From positions 121,001-185,000 of the forward strand of contig JAUJYZ010000625.1 of the NCBI GenBank assembly GCA_033675265.1: a DNA stretch of 64,000 nucleotides, given 5' to 3'. Below, one piece after another: positions 12,183-24,235 of this stretch. The position numbers and the translations under genes were made by a program. Each line of letters opens with the position of its first letter. The stretch's first letter is position 1. Below the pieces are notes generated by a model, which was not told where the DNA came from, did not search any database, and was given only the letters and a program-made list of their open reading frames with translations. The stretch comes from Actinostola sp. cb2023 (Eukaryota > Cnidaria > Anthozoa > Actiniaria > Actinostolidae).

Positions 12183-12265
12183 GTTTATCGGCGAAACGTC
12201 TGCCGAAATAAACCACCACAATTTTGCCTGAAAAAGTCTTGAGTTCCTTCATTCATACACCAGGC

Positions 12266-14390
12266 ATGGCCTCCAGTTCATTCTCTACTTCATATTATCG
12301 CATAGCGAAGAAAGTAGTTCGCAATTTAAGCAACATTGGCTTCCTCCGCTCTTGCAAACGTGCAAAGGTTATACCCAAAGGTCTACATGCAGTCAACGTT
12401 CTCAGTAATACAACCAATTCACCATTTGCTGAAGCTCTTGCTCTTAAGCACAGTCGACAATGGCTACAACTAGCACTGGATACTCAATACTATCGCCTAT
12501 CGTGCATTCAACGGTGTGCTTTCCCGTTAAATAAATACGAAGATCAACTAATATCGACATTTCGAAAGACACTGTCGGAAACGAAACAACGTAAATTAAA
12601 GACGCTACTGGACCACTCACTAACAGAAACACTACCTACCAAGCAGACACCCCTAGGCTTCATCGATTTATCATCAGAAGCACTTGACCCCACACTTACA
12701 GCTATCCTGGACAAAGGACCTTCATTCGTCAATGCAGAACCAAAACATCTATCCAAATTAATCCTGCCTACTATCAAGAGCAAGCCTACAATCAGCAGTT
12801 GATAAACTGGAAGTACAGAACTAGTGCCATCAACGAATTCAAGGGCGGCATCGCTCGTATCATTGATGAATGTGAACACTCAGGTACAGCAGTGCTCAAA
12901 TCAAAACGAGAACTATATCATGGTCCCCCAGATACAGTGGTGATTATCCCAACAGACAAAACCAAACGACTTGTGGCGCTCAATACCATCCACTACAATG
13001 ATATAGTTCGTAAAAGCACGATCGAAACAGGAAACTACCAGCAGAAAAAGAAATTGAATCTCCCCAGGACAGAACAGATAAGATTCAATGGCCAACTCAA
13101 TAAAATCGCGGAAAGATACTGTAAAGTCAACCCTAAACTCTCACAAGACCTAAAGAAAAACATCTGCAGCGAGCCGCTGCCTTGTGCGGCATTTTGTCTA
13201 CCCAAAGACCACAAAGAAGGAGAAATGAAAGGCAGACCGATACATGCAGCAACAGACACCCCTGCTACACGCCTATCCAAGTTTCTGGCCAATTCAATCA
13301 AGACGCTCCTAGAACACGTACCGGCTCATCTTAAAAACACAGATGAATTCATCAGTTTTCTATCTGGTATTGAAGGAGACGTTCATGTTTTTTGCAGCCT
13401 TGATGTATCCAACCTATATGGCTCCATTCCATTAGACGATCGAGATGCAATAACATCCAGTGTCTACACCGTCGCGAAACAATTCTTTTCAGAACACAAA
13501 TCAGATTGTGAACTGGGAGCTCTGAGCGATGATGACTTCGAATCACTTATCCGACTTTGTCTGACGAGCGATGTCATATTAATTGGAGGTAACAGCTACA
13601 CCCAGAAGACCGGCCTTGCCATGGGCAACAACCTCGCCCCTATTCTTGCCATAATCTACATGAACAACCTTGATTCAAAGATTCTTGAAACATTTGGCGA
13701 TACCATGGTACTGAAACGATACATAGACGATATGTTTATTGCGTGGATGTCAAACACAATCACCGCGGAAAAACTACTATCTACCGCTAACAACCTAAAC
13801 TCGGCACTGAAATTCACCATCGAGATGCCGAAAGAAAACCATCTGCCATTTCTAGATACCATGGTCTCCCTCGATCAGAAGAGTAAACAATTCACCACTA
13901 CACTATACATTAAACCGATCAACAGTCAGTGCATTGTCCCATGGGACAGCCATGGTCCGATATCGCTTAAACGAGGGATCTTGATCGGAGAAACGAGAAG
14001 AGCACTTGCCAGATCATCCGACTCTAAATCAAAAACCTTGTCACTCCGGACCATCACATCTTTGTTCATCCGTAATGGGTACCCTCAGAAATTTATCAAA
14101 TCTGTCATGAGACGAGCTCTACAAAACACACCTTCTAGAGCTGAAGAACACCAAGATGATATCTGCCTCAAAATACCATTTATCAATGAAGAAATAAAAC
14201 GGCGCACACAGGCAGTAATGCGCCGATCAGGAATTAGCAACGTAAGGATTCATTTCATGAGTGGTCGCAAACAATCATTAGTCTTTGCACCTCCGAAGGA
14301 TAAACAAAGTTGTCCCAACGAATGCGAAACATGCAGACTAGCTGAAATAACAAAGAAATGTCTAACCAAGCATAGCGTCTACCGAATAGT
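12266..14390 (+). pseudogene. PLE reverse transcriptase with N-terminal region (copy 2)
   Basis: The best start is ATG 12266 (MASSSFSTSYYRIAKK). The N-terminal part runs to about 12760, where one base is missing (frame changes from SKLILP to NPAYYQEQAYNQQ). It then stays open to 14390 through motif A CSLDVSNLYGSIPL, motif B TQKTGLAMGNN, YIDD and the NECETC cysteine region. The frame would continue with HSVYRIV into the GIY-YIG domain but runs into the CACAGG element. This is the better preserved PLE copy: one frameshift plus one insertion. It would otherwise encode the replication enzyme of the element, which primes reverse transcription at a nicked chromosome site. Confidence 0.9.
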
Positions 14391-14392
14391 CA

Positions 14393-16429
14393 CACAGGCA
14401 GCCCAACCATTGCTTTTGAGGCTACTAAATAATTAAAAAAATGATATTTGCGTCTTTTTTTTGATGGGTTCCCTGTGGTAAAGCGCGCGTGCGCGCAATA
14501 CATATGTTGGGTTCCCTGTGCTGAGTAATGTCCTATGTTGGGCTTCCTGTGTGCGTCCTGCGGGATGCGCCCGCAGCAAATGTGTATATTTACACAAGGT
14601 ATGAAACTAGGTCACGTGACAAATACGTTTTTGCTCCTAATCTTTGTAAAAATGACGTGAAAATTCAATTTTTCTTCGAATAACTAAACTTTACCGTATT
14701 CTCTAAACACTTTATAAGTGTCAGTCTTTTAACTTCACCGTACGCTGATAAACTTTAATTTTGACATTTTGCGCCTCATGGCCTGATGTGCGGTGGTACT
14801 TTTCTGGTGCACTTTTCCGTGAAGCATTCGGATTTTACCTTCGAGAGGACATCGGCAAGCGCTCGGCAAATCTGAATTGTGCTCTTTTTTCCAAGTTTTA
14901 GTATTTAATTTTCACTAAACATGAGTCAAAACATCTACAATATACTTTATTTGCTTTCTATTTTGACTTTTATAAAGTATTTGTATTGTGTTTTGATTTT
15001 TATCGATTAAAATGCTTTAAAATTGAGGCATTGTGTTTTATAAATGCTGAATATTCTCAATATTTAGTACTACACAAGACATTTTTGCTATCAGTGCTTA
15101 TAAACAAAATGACAAACAACGTATTTATTTCAACAATCAGTTAAAATAAGTTTACTACCTTTTTACATACTGTTCTGCCGTTCTTCAGGTACAATTTATT
15201 CACTATATTGATCAGTAATACTATGGATATTAAATACGAAATTAATAAATAAGCTTATTATGCATGACACCACAATCGACAAGTTGTGAATCAATAGCAA
15301 ACATCGAAGTTGGAAGCGATAAGCTTACTTACGTTCTTACGAAAACCGTATTTAAACTACTCTGTGTTTCTCTCAGATGATAGTAACTTATTTGCTAAAT
15401 GTGTTGTGCTATTTCAATGACAATAATGAACAACTGTTAATATTTTAGTTCACGGCAGCTTCACAAGTCCATCGCCATTCATGTCTCCTTCGATGTCAGT
15501 GAATTTGAGTTCGTCTATATTTTTGCTTCATATGGTTTAGGTCTGTTCCGGCTTGTGTTTTAAGAAGTACTGTAAGAAAGTACAAAATAACGTCAAACAC
15601 TTTGTAGATCAGTGAGAGAGTAATAAGACTTAATGTTTAAACAGATGAAGGACTATCAGCCATTTGAGAGGTTCCTTTTGAAGTCGGTGTATTTCGATCA
15701 TTGACAACTACACAAGTCAAATAGCTCAGTCATAATTTATGAAAAATAACTGATTGCTGAGGATTATTAAGCAGCCCTTCTGCCCTAGTACAGGCAAGTG
15801 CTTTTATTAGAGAACAGTTAGAGCAAAAACTACTCAAAACCTCAAGAAAATACTTCAGAATTTTTTTTTTTCAACAAGGTTTTCGTGTGTCGAGCACAAC
15901 ATGCAATTTTCCGCCATTCAAAATGAAAAAGGACTACTTTAAACCCGTCGAAATTATTCTAAAGTTACGTAAAGTTGACATGAATTGTGAACTTCTAAAC
16001 TTACCATGGATGAATAATAGAATCCAAACGATTACACCGAAAAAATCATGTTTTGCTTCATCAACTTCTCCGCCATTTTTCAAAACTTCAGGGACTTCAC
16101 CCTGGGTACCCCCCACGGGGCTGTAGCGTACGACGACTTCGGCTCTTCGGCTCACGGAAAAGTGCACCAGAAAAGTACCACCGCACATCAGGCCATGATA
16201 CGCCATCAGTTTCACACCTTGTTTCAATATACACATTGCTGCGGGCGCGTCCCGCAGGATGTACACAGGGATCCCAACATTATACATTTCTATGCACAGG
16301 GAACCCAATATAATACGTATCGCGCGCGCGCACTACCACAGGAAACCCATCAAAAAAAGACGCGCGCATGCAAATAAATTTCTTTAATAATTATAAATAG
16401 CCACAGAAACAATGGTTGGGCTGCCTGTG
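14393..16429. mobile_element. CACAGG-type TIR element, complete non-autonomous copy
   Basis: Ends CACAGGCAGCCCAACCATTG and its exact complement, 2,037 bases apart. Flanks are GAATAGTCA (14384-14392) and GAATAGTGT (16430-16438): a 7-base exact repeat, or a 9-bp duplication with two changes. PLE copy 1 shows the empty site GAATAGTGTGCTC. No transposase frame; ends are rich in CCTGTG repeats. Other pieces are at 10531, 57123 and 61637. Superfamily undecided. Confidence 0.88.
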
Positions 16430-16700
16430 GAATAGTGTGCTCTCATTGTCAATCCATATACATTGGGGAGACTGGTCGTACAATTGGCTCACGCATCAAA
16501 GAACATCTGCATATGAAAAGTCAGACAGTCTACAGTCACCTCAAACATCACAATAGACCCCCAGAATGGAGAAAACATCACATGGAACATACTTCACCCG
16601 AATATCCAAAGTTTCACCGAAAGAAAGATCATCGAAGCACTAGAAATCAAAAAGGTTTCTACTAACATTATGAATGGCTGTGTTGGCAGAGTTCTTAGTG
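16430..16700 (+). pseudogene. PLE GIY-YIG domain (copy 2, frameshifted)
   Basis: Reads VCSHCQSIYIGETG then RTIGSRIKEHLHMKSQTVYS, the same domain as copy 1. Two bases (GT) are missing after CATCACAAT relative to copy 1, so the frame is lost before the region with the conserved Glu. The terminal repeat follows. Confidence 0.88.
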
Positions 16701-16941
16701 TCTAAGAACAATGAACATTGACAATTCATTACTACCTTTGTTACAATTGTACAAATTCCATTCACATTTGCATATTGTGTGTATATATACAATTTTAGAG
16801 AGAGAGTCACTGTGCATTGACAAAGCCTTCATCGGCGAAACGTCTGCCGAAATAAACCACCACAATGTTGCCTGAAGAAGTCTTGAGTTCCTTCATATAT
16901 ATATATATATATAACCAATGTGTATACTACTCAGTTTTTGA

Positions 16942-17261
16942 GTACATAGAGTTTAATACAATTTGTTTCGTAGACCGACGTGAAGTCGGTCCACTCTTCA
17001 GTTAATAGGGACCTTAAGCATCAGAAAATTCTACGACGCGAACGTGAGGACGACGGCGCGCGCACTGACGAATAATGTTCTAAACGATCGTTGACGTCCG
17101 TGACGGCAATCTACGACGTGAAAATAGGTAAAATACCGTCGTAGATTGCCGTCGCGGACGTCAACGATCGTTTTGAACATTATTCGTCAGTGCGCGCGCC
17201 GTCGTCGTCACGTTCGCGTCGTAGAATTTTCTGATGCTTAAGGTCCCTAATCTCTATACAC
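16942..17261 (-). ncRNA. Hammerhead ribozyme (type I), interrupted by a palindrome
   Basis: Minus strand, in the terminal repeat just downstream of PLE family 2. Core CTGAAGA (16995-17001), then a 10-bp stem II (GTGGACCGAC with GTCGGTCTAC, one G-U pair, loop 16980-16984), then GAAA (16966-16969). Stem III is 2 bp (AC/GT, 5-base loop) and the predicted cleavage site is GTA at 16957. Stem I pairs GTGTATAGAGATTAA with TTAAACTCTATGTAC (14 of 15, two wobbles), but only after removing the 242-bp insertion at 17007-17248. Hammerheads with tiny stem III are known in PLE terminal repeats. Activity is inferred from base pairing only. Confidence 0.8.
17007..17248. mobile_element. 242-bp palindromic element with 3-bp target duplication
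   Basis: AGGGACCTTAAGCATCAGAA reads inward from both ends, and the arms pair for over 110 bases with a small loop at about 17125. It is CpG-rich (CGACGGCGCGCGC). Flanked by AAT on both sides. The pre-insertion sequence restores hammerhead stem I, which fixes its limits. Confidence 0.85.
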
Positions 17262-17652
17262 TGAAGCAATTGTCAAGAGCTACAACAACAATATGATCGC
17301 GTCAGTATCGTAAACCGTTGAATAGTCGCGCGCGCTAAATAGTTGCACACGCTAATGTGATTGCATGTTACATTCTACAAACCGAGGCATGTAACAAATA
17401 AATAAATACATAGATAAATAAATAAATTGATTGATTGATTGACAATAATATGATCAGGTTGGCAAACCTTTGGAATATGCCGTTAAGATAAAGTGATTTC
17501 ATGATGTCTAATTATACTTGAGAATGTACTTTCGTTGATGTCTGCATGTTGATACAAGTTCGTTGCGTTTATTTAAGGTTGCTTTATGTGGCTCAGTTAT
17601 TATTAAATGTTTTTCTGCGTTACATAAATTACATCGCTTCGTTAGGTTTGTA

Positions 17653-19616
17653 TCAGGCCTTTTCCTTAGCGAGGATTCTCCACTTGAGTGTGTATTCTTC
17701 TTGTTTTCCCTTTAGTTTCCAGAGATATTTACTCAGTTCAGTGCCATTTTTCCTTTTCTCGTGTTTAAACGACATCTGGTGGTTTCTCCATCTGGTCTTT
17801 AAAAACTCGGTCGCTGTCAGTCCTACGTATGTCTCTGTCGTGTCTTTGGTTTTGATCGTGGCTTGGTAAATTATTTCTTTCGTCAAGCATTCTCCTTCTA
17901 ATGGGCACTCGTCTTTCTTTCTGCAGTTGCACGTGTTTTTAGTCTCGTCGTGTTGAGGTTGTGCGTCTTTCTTCAGGGTGGCTTTGTTATGTCCGTCTAT
18001 TATCTGTTTTACGCTAGGCATACAACTGTAACTTATTTTTAGTGTGTTTCGATTAAATATCTTCTTTAATTTGTGACCAGCCGGGAAACATCTGTCGATC
18101 AAGTTGATTAATTCTTTGCCGATGTTACTTTTAACATTCTTGCTAAATGGCGGGTTGAACCAAATTACATTTCTGTGACGATTACGTTTCGGTGTTGGAG
18201 TTGGAGTTGTAGGCTTGTATTCTAGTTTATGTGTGTAACCGCTTTTGCGTAACGCTTCTTGGTACACGGGTGCCGCTTCGTTGAAGACATCTTCATCCGA
18301 TGAAATGTCTGAAAGTCTTCTGTTAATAGATTCGGGAATGTTCTTGATTATGTTATGTGGGTGGTTTGATTTGCTGTGCACGTAGAGGGGTATATTCGTT
18401 GGCTTGGCGTATGGCTTGTATTTTTCGGTGTTCAAGTCAAGCGTCACGTCGAGGAAGTTAACAACTTTCTTGTTCGCTTCAATAGTAATTCTCAGATCAT
18501 TATCTGCGAAGACTTTACAAATTTCTTTCTTCATCTTCTCAATTTCTTTCGGAGTTTTATTGAGTATGGCAAGTCCATCGTCTCTATATAGGCCAATATC
18601 ATTACCAGATATCTGTTTTAGTTTTGAGAGGAGATAGCAACCGACCAGTTCGCATGTTTCTGCTCCGTCATAACTTCCCATGGTGATGTCAAAGAGCATG
18701 TTCGAAGTCTTCTTACCCCACTGGTCGCCATTGTTGAATAGAAGAGAACGTTTTGCATGAATAATTATCTGACGGTCGTCAGCTGAGATAGTAACGTACT
18801 TGGATGCAATTTCAGGGCTCGGTTTAGAAGCACTTCAGATATAGAAGGGTAAAATTCAACTACGTCGAAGCATATAAATGATGAATCACGTTTGTTTGTT
18901 ATTTGTTTGTACCATTGAAGCATGGAGGCTGTATTCTTCCACTGGTTAACTTTTGTGATGTCTACAAGTTGTCGGTTGATTTTTTCGAGAATTTGTTTGC
19001 TTACTCGACCTATTTCCGGCTTCGATGGGTTTATCAATCTGCAAGTAGGTCTGTTTTCAAAATTGTCCTTGTGGTCTTTAAGTGTGATAAAGGCTTACTT
19101 AGTGGCCGTTATTTCAACGCGGTCATCTATGTTCAGCTTCATGGCAATTTTTTTCGCTGCAGCGTCAATCTTGTTCAGTTGTTTCTTATCAGTTTTCTTG
19201 TATGTCTTGGTTACGTTGTCATTTAATAGTTGATTATACTTTGAAGTGTCCAATTTATAAAAATTGATAGATTTATCGGCTTTAACAAACAAATGTTTAT
19301 CGTTCTTGACTGACTTGATATCTTCTTTCAGGTCTTGTTGAAATTGGCATTTAACATCTTGGAAATTAATGTTTTGTATTATACTAATCATACCGTCCTC
19401 AAATTTCTTCATCTCTTCAATGACAGGAGGACAATTTCTTGTCTTGAAACCGAAATTTTCTTTAACCGTGGTTAGTTCAGGGTTTAAGAAGTGGAAAGCT
19501 TTCCATCTCATCCTACGTAAAAGTTGTTCTGTCTTGTCGATCATATGTTTGGTGTAGTCCTTTGGTGATGCAACAGGAATGTTCTTCGTTGAGTAGTTGA
19601 ACGACATGCGTTCCAT
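17653..19616 (-). pseudogene. Penelope-like element, second family: reverse transcriptase plus GIY-YIG
   Basis: Minus strand, start MERMSFNYSTKNIPVASP at 19616. It reads the N-terminal region, then [12 protein letters not shown] and palm motif A ([16 protein letters not shown]), then [13 protein letters not shown], the catalytic YRDD ([14 protein letters not shown]), [10 protein letters not shown], a cysteine cluster ([19 protein letters not shown]) and GIY-YIG (IIYQATIK to [20 protein letters not shown]). Breaks: a stop codon at about 19095 between TATK and AFIT, and one base missing near 18808 in a T run. Otherwise a full-length element lying directly upstream of its hammerhead-bearing terminal repeat. 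The family resembles common invertebrate PLEs of the Poseidon type; that name is a guess. Confidence 0.9.
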
Positions 19617-19639
19617 GTTTGGTTCTTCAGTAAAACAGT

Positions 19640-20212
19640 GCTCTACTTGACAGGAGCGTAATAATTCAGGTGAAGTTCAATAGTGCTCTACAATGAAGGA
19701 GCGAATTTAACCAATGTTATACTTATTTAACCAATTTTTACTTGTTATACTTATTTAACCAATGTTATACAATATTATACTTATACTTAATCCTATATTT
19801 TAAATTTTTGGTGTTTCGAGGAATTTTACGTTCCCCCATGCGAAGCCTGGGGACGAGCAATTTCAAGGCTGAATTTTAAATCAACTTTGAGTATCGATTA
19901 AACAAGAACAAAACAACTTCATCAAAAACAGAGACCATACTCAGTCAAAGCAAGTCTCTTTTAATTAACAAACGTGATTTAAATTTCAACAATATTGAGT
20001 TCAAATCAAGCCAGTAGCTGGACTTTAAAGACACCCATGTCATGCCGTTTGATCGAACAAGCGAAACTGCATCAATTTCAAATTAAGATTTTGAAAAAGT
20101 GGGGCATTCTATTTGAAGTAAATCAATGCAGCCGAAAAGCTCATATGAAACTCGCGCGCTGATTGGCTATCGAAGCGTGGGTATTCAGCGTGGAATTCAA
20201 CGCTTTGAAAAG
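19640..20212. other. No gene; short repeated phrases
   Basis: Holds imperfect direct repeats of TATACTTATTTAACCAATGT (19715-19790) and CAGTGCTCTAC-like phrases (19637, 19681). No coding pattern seen. Confidence 0.5.
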
Positions 20213-20213
20213 C

Positions 20214-20533
20214 TGAATGAGGGTTTATCACATAATTTCAAAACTCATAGGACAAAAAAATGATTATCATAGCTGGAAAGAGCTCGTTGAAATTAGTAAA
20301 ATATGAATTTTCAAAAATCGAAATTTTGTATGAAAACCTTTGCCAGTTGGAGGCAAGAGTTGCCTCCAAGGTTTTCATATAAAATTTCGATAATTGAAAA
20401 TTCATATCTTCGCAATTTGTGGAGCAATCTTTTCCAAACTTCACATTTTTACTAATTTCAACGAGCTCTTTCCAGCTATGATAATCATTTTTTGTCCTGT
20501 GAGTTTTGAAATTACACTATAAACCCTCATTCA
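20214..20533. repeat. 320-bp palindromic element
   Basis: TGAATGAGGGTTTAT at the left reappears inverted at the right. Arms of about 130-150 bases pair (AAAACTCATAGGACAAAAAA; CATAGCTGGAAAGAGCTCG), with a smaller inner hairpin at GGCAAGAGTTGCC. No gene. Confidence 0.85.
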
Positions 20534-21901
20534 ACGATATATATAGGGATCCCGCGCCTTGTTTATTTTCTCCTAACATTTTTCACGTTCATTTGACCTT
20601 TCGTACAAACTTACTTCAAAAGAAAAGCAAACAAATAGACAAGGTTTCCAAAATTGAGTTCAAAAAGAAAAGAAAAGGCAATTAGGTTGTTTGACAAGTA
20701 AATAATATTTGTTTTGAAATGCAAAGGTGAAGTACGCCGTTTCCAGTTGTACTTCAAGTGTCTTCTCAACTTAAATCTAAGCTGAACACGAAAGCAAAGC
20801 AAATCGTTGAATCTGGCTTTAGCATCTCTAACACTAAGTACATTCGATGTAAAGAAATCTAAGCGAGAGAGATGAGAATCGATGTTTGAAAGAGAGACCA
20901 CGAAGTACAATGACAACAAATCATGGCGAACGAAATTTTCAGACAGGTTACTGAGTGAGTCACAGAGTATAAAGCAACCACAATCTAATAGATTAAGCCA
21001 ACAGATAAACAACAAAATCAGTCCAATTTAATTCAGCATTTACACCTAGCAAAATCTGTAAGTATACCGGCAAAACTGCCAATGATCCCGTGGCTTTTCT
21101 TGTCGATCTTTGAGCCTTGTAAGCTTACTTGTTTTGTACAAGTCATGTAGCTTCACCGCCGGATAAGCTTACTAAATCAGAGCTATCGCCTCTGCATCTT
21201 TATCAATAAATATGGCTTTGAAAGAACTATTTTGCCTGAGAATCTTCAGCATTCAGCAAGGTAGCTAACAAATCCATTGTCCTTTGAAATTTTGAAGTTC
21301 ACTAGATTCAACTTCTCATGCAAGCGGTCCTCAGTTCTCTGATCGGATTGAAAGCAACAAGAAACGGTCAGTTGAGAAAATTTGAACGATTTATTTAAGT
21401 CTTAAAAGGATAGAATAAGTCCGTAGTTTCGTGTATTTCCAATTACTTCTTTGTTAAGTAAATAACATCAAAAAGCATACTTACAGGTTTGACTGATTCA
21501 GTGATCACTGATCACTTTTAGTCTTTTTGGTTGTAAGTTTTCGTTAACTATGAACTGGTTATCCATATCTAAATCTATGGCTGTGTTTCTGTTGTAGATT
21601 GACCCTAAATCTAGACGTTAAGACGACTGAAGAAAACAACTTTTGTCTTCAAGTTCATGCAGATAAACTGATTTTAGTATTCAATTTTGCTTGATTCCTA
21701 TTGGCTAGCGTAGCGAAAGACTAAACACTGCACTGGCTTTCTTTGCGACGCGCGATATAAAGCGACTCAAAATTGTCCGCTAAAAACTATATTTTTTTCA
21801 ATATATATAAAACTTGAATATGAGAAAAGGTAAGCCAACGACGAACTTCCAGTAGAAGGATTCCAGAAGGAATTCACAGTCTGCTCTCCATATAAATATA
21901 T
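20534..21901. other. No convincing gene
   Basis: AT-rich. A minus-strand frame at 20611-21015 is leucine/phenylalanine-rich with no motif and is probably chance. No repeat ends recognised. Confidence 0.45.
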
Positions 21902-22068
21902 TAAATGTAACGAAGAAGAAGAGACGCAGGCAATGTTTTTATCAATTTTATCCTGTACATATTCATTATTTATTTATTTTTTCTGAAGAAGGCTGAATTG
22001 CCGAAGCGTTAATATATTATTTGGAACAGTCAGAGGTTTCCTGCGTCTCTTCTTCTTCGTTACATTTA
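21902..22068. repeat. Inverted-repeat element with hammerhead-like motif
   Basis: AAATGTAACGAAGAAGAAGA at the left end is matched inverted at 22042-22068. Inside, the plus strand reads CTGAAGAAGGC, TGAATT, GCCGAAGCGTT (21983-22010), the same layout as the PLE ends at 28.1, 29.2 and 37.2 kb. Confidence 0.65.
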
Positions 22069-22147
22069 CAGTCAATAGACCGAGTCAGCCGCTTGGTCAC
22101 GTGACTTGAATTGGGTAAACAAACAACAGTTCGCGAAATTTTCCAAG

Positions 22148-24209
22148 ATGGCGGCCGCAAGTGGTGTCTTGTCGACCTCTTCCATTCAATGGACAAAATC
22201 TCTGAAAATATTGCCGAAATTTAGTTCTGACCACATTAATATTCACCTGAAGGGTTGTGGGAAGAAAACTGTAGGTCAAAAAGGGTACAAGTTTTTCGTA
22301 GAGAATTACGTTCACGATGTTTTTGTCGGGGAGAAAACGAACATAGACAATGTTTTCGTGAAAGGGCGATGCTTCCGAAGCCAGAGGAAAAACGAAGAGC
22401 CTCATTCCCTCAATCTAGAGGTGAAAACTACCGGAGAAATTGTCTTGACACAATGTTCTTGCAAAGCTGGGTAAGTGTGCAGTTATTATTTTTACTGTAA
22501 AGGCGTCAAATCAGACTATTTTACAGCACAAACTGTTCCCGTCTTGGAATCACAACACACACAAAAAGCCATGTTCGTAAAATCGTAAATTCGCTGACCA
22601 TTTCGGTAGCAAGATGAAACTCAGAGTAAATTTTATTGCATTTTCTGAAGTGCAGAGACCGGCAGAATTGTAGAAATATCAGTTAAGAATTGTATTTCTC
22701 ATTTATTTTGTTTATTTTGTAAACAAATAATATAATTGATACTCGCATCGCCGCACTGTTTTGCTTGGGTGGCATGGCAAAGAAAACCTTGTACTGAATT
22801 ATTTATGTCACTGTTTGAAAACCTTTTTCTATTTGATATACATAATTCCTATCACTAAGGAATAATATATTTATTCTAAACTTTATCAACATATAATTTC
22901 AGTGCTGGTGGACATTGCAATCATATGTTTGCATTGCTGTATCTACTTATTCACTGGGCTATGCTTGGAGTTACTGATATTGCAGCAGATAAGACCTGCA
23001 CTAGTCTTCCACAGCAGTGGCACAAACCACGCACACAGACCATAGAGGCAGACCCTATCATGAAATGCGTGTTTGCCCAGGCAAGCAAGGACAAGGACGG
23101 GGGAAGGAAGCGCAAACCTGTACATTGTAAACTTTATAATGCTGCAAAGAAAGTCAGGCTGAGTAACAATGAAATTATGAGCACATGTGCTTCCATGTCC
23201 CAGGAACAGAAAGTACCACCTTTTTCGTACCTGCTTAGCGACCAAGAAAATGCTCAGCATATCGATACTGTAATTGGGAATGTCCCCCTTGGTGGCTATT
23301 TAGGCTACCAGCTCCAAGATGAGAAAAAGAAAAAGTCTGTGTTCTCTGTGACTAAAGACAAGGAGGCATTATTACCAGACATGCAGCTAAACAGGGTTGA
23401 ACCCTTTCCTGACATTCCACTAGTTGATGATGGAGCCACCTTTGACTTAACTACATTCACCGACAGTCCTGCAACAAGAGCTGTCCTAGAAAAGGTTACT
23501 GTTTCTGCTGCTGAGGCAAGAAAATTACACAACAGTACAGTGCAGCAAGCATTAAGTGCAGCTAGAATGGCACAGGCAGAGAAGACTCAGACTTACGGCA
23601 TCAAATTTTGGACGAGTTCTAGCAAGAAAGCGGTTACCATCTGACTCATTTATGAATAGCCTATTTGTATCAAAGGATTTGTCAAATGTTCAATCTGTGA
23701 ACCATGGAAAACAAAATGAATCCCTTGCTCGGACAATATATTGCCATAAAATGCAAAAGAAAGAGCATCGTCTGTTTACGGTGTATGAGAGTGGTCTGGT
23801 TGTTAATCCCTTACATCCCTTCCTGGCAGCCACACCAGATGGAAAGGTCTTTGATCCTACAGAGAGAAACAGTTTTGGGCTTATCGAGATCAAGTGCCCA
23901 TACACCTGGCGTAATATGACCCTGCTTGAGGCCTGTCAGGATGACAAGTTCCATTGTCACATGGTAGATGATGAAATACACCTGAAGCGAGACCACACTA
24001 ATGGATATTATGCACAAGTGCAGGGGCAGCTTGCACTGTCAGGACTAAACTGGTGCGATTTTGTTGTTTATTTGACGGGGTCAAGGAACATGAATGTACA
24101 AAGGGTGTATTTTGACTCCCACTACTGGAGGGAAACCCTTTTTCCAAAAATGAGGGATTTCTATGTTCAACACTGTCTCAAGTACTTTGCTGATCAAATG
24201 TGTGTGTAG
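22148..24209 (+). pseudogene. SWIM zinc finger plus YqaJ-type exonuclease
   Basis: Two exons: 22148-22470 and 22903-24209, donor GCTGG/GTAAGT and acceptor AATTTCAG/TGCTGG. The likely start is ATG 22148 (MAAASGVL) in an AAGATGGCG context; an in-frame ATG at 22106 is possible. The intron falls inside the SWIM finger, and joining gives the CxCx(n)CxH pattern (QCSC then GGHCNH). After a 200-residue linker comes the YqaJ fold: RLRLTASNFGRVL, then catalytic-type D (AATPDGKV), E-x-K (LIEIKCPYTW) and YYAQVQGQLALSG. YqaJ enzymes are lambda-exonuclease-like DNA nucleases. A one-base break at about 23555-23566 separates linker from nuclease. Role in transposition is unknown; end processing or repair after excision is inference. 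Confidence 0.9.
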
Positions 24210-24235
24210 GTATTTTAATTTAACAAATTGCAGAT

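Larger units (their letters stand above)
12183..16894 (+). mobile_element. Penelope-like element copy 2 (interrupted)
   Basis: Plus-strand PLE with terminal repeats at both ends: TCGGCGAAACGTCTGCCG at about 12190 and again at about 16832. Order: N-terminal region, reverse transcriptase, GIY-YIG, terminal repeat. A complete CACAGG element (14393-16429) sits between the reverse transcriptase and GIY-YIG parts. Nearly identical to copy 1 in inverted orientation, hence recent amplification. Confidence 0.92.

Noticed and set aside
20611..21015. 134-residue minus-strand frame
   Set aside because: Hydrophobic composition typical of AT-rich DNA, no domain, no splice or repeat support.
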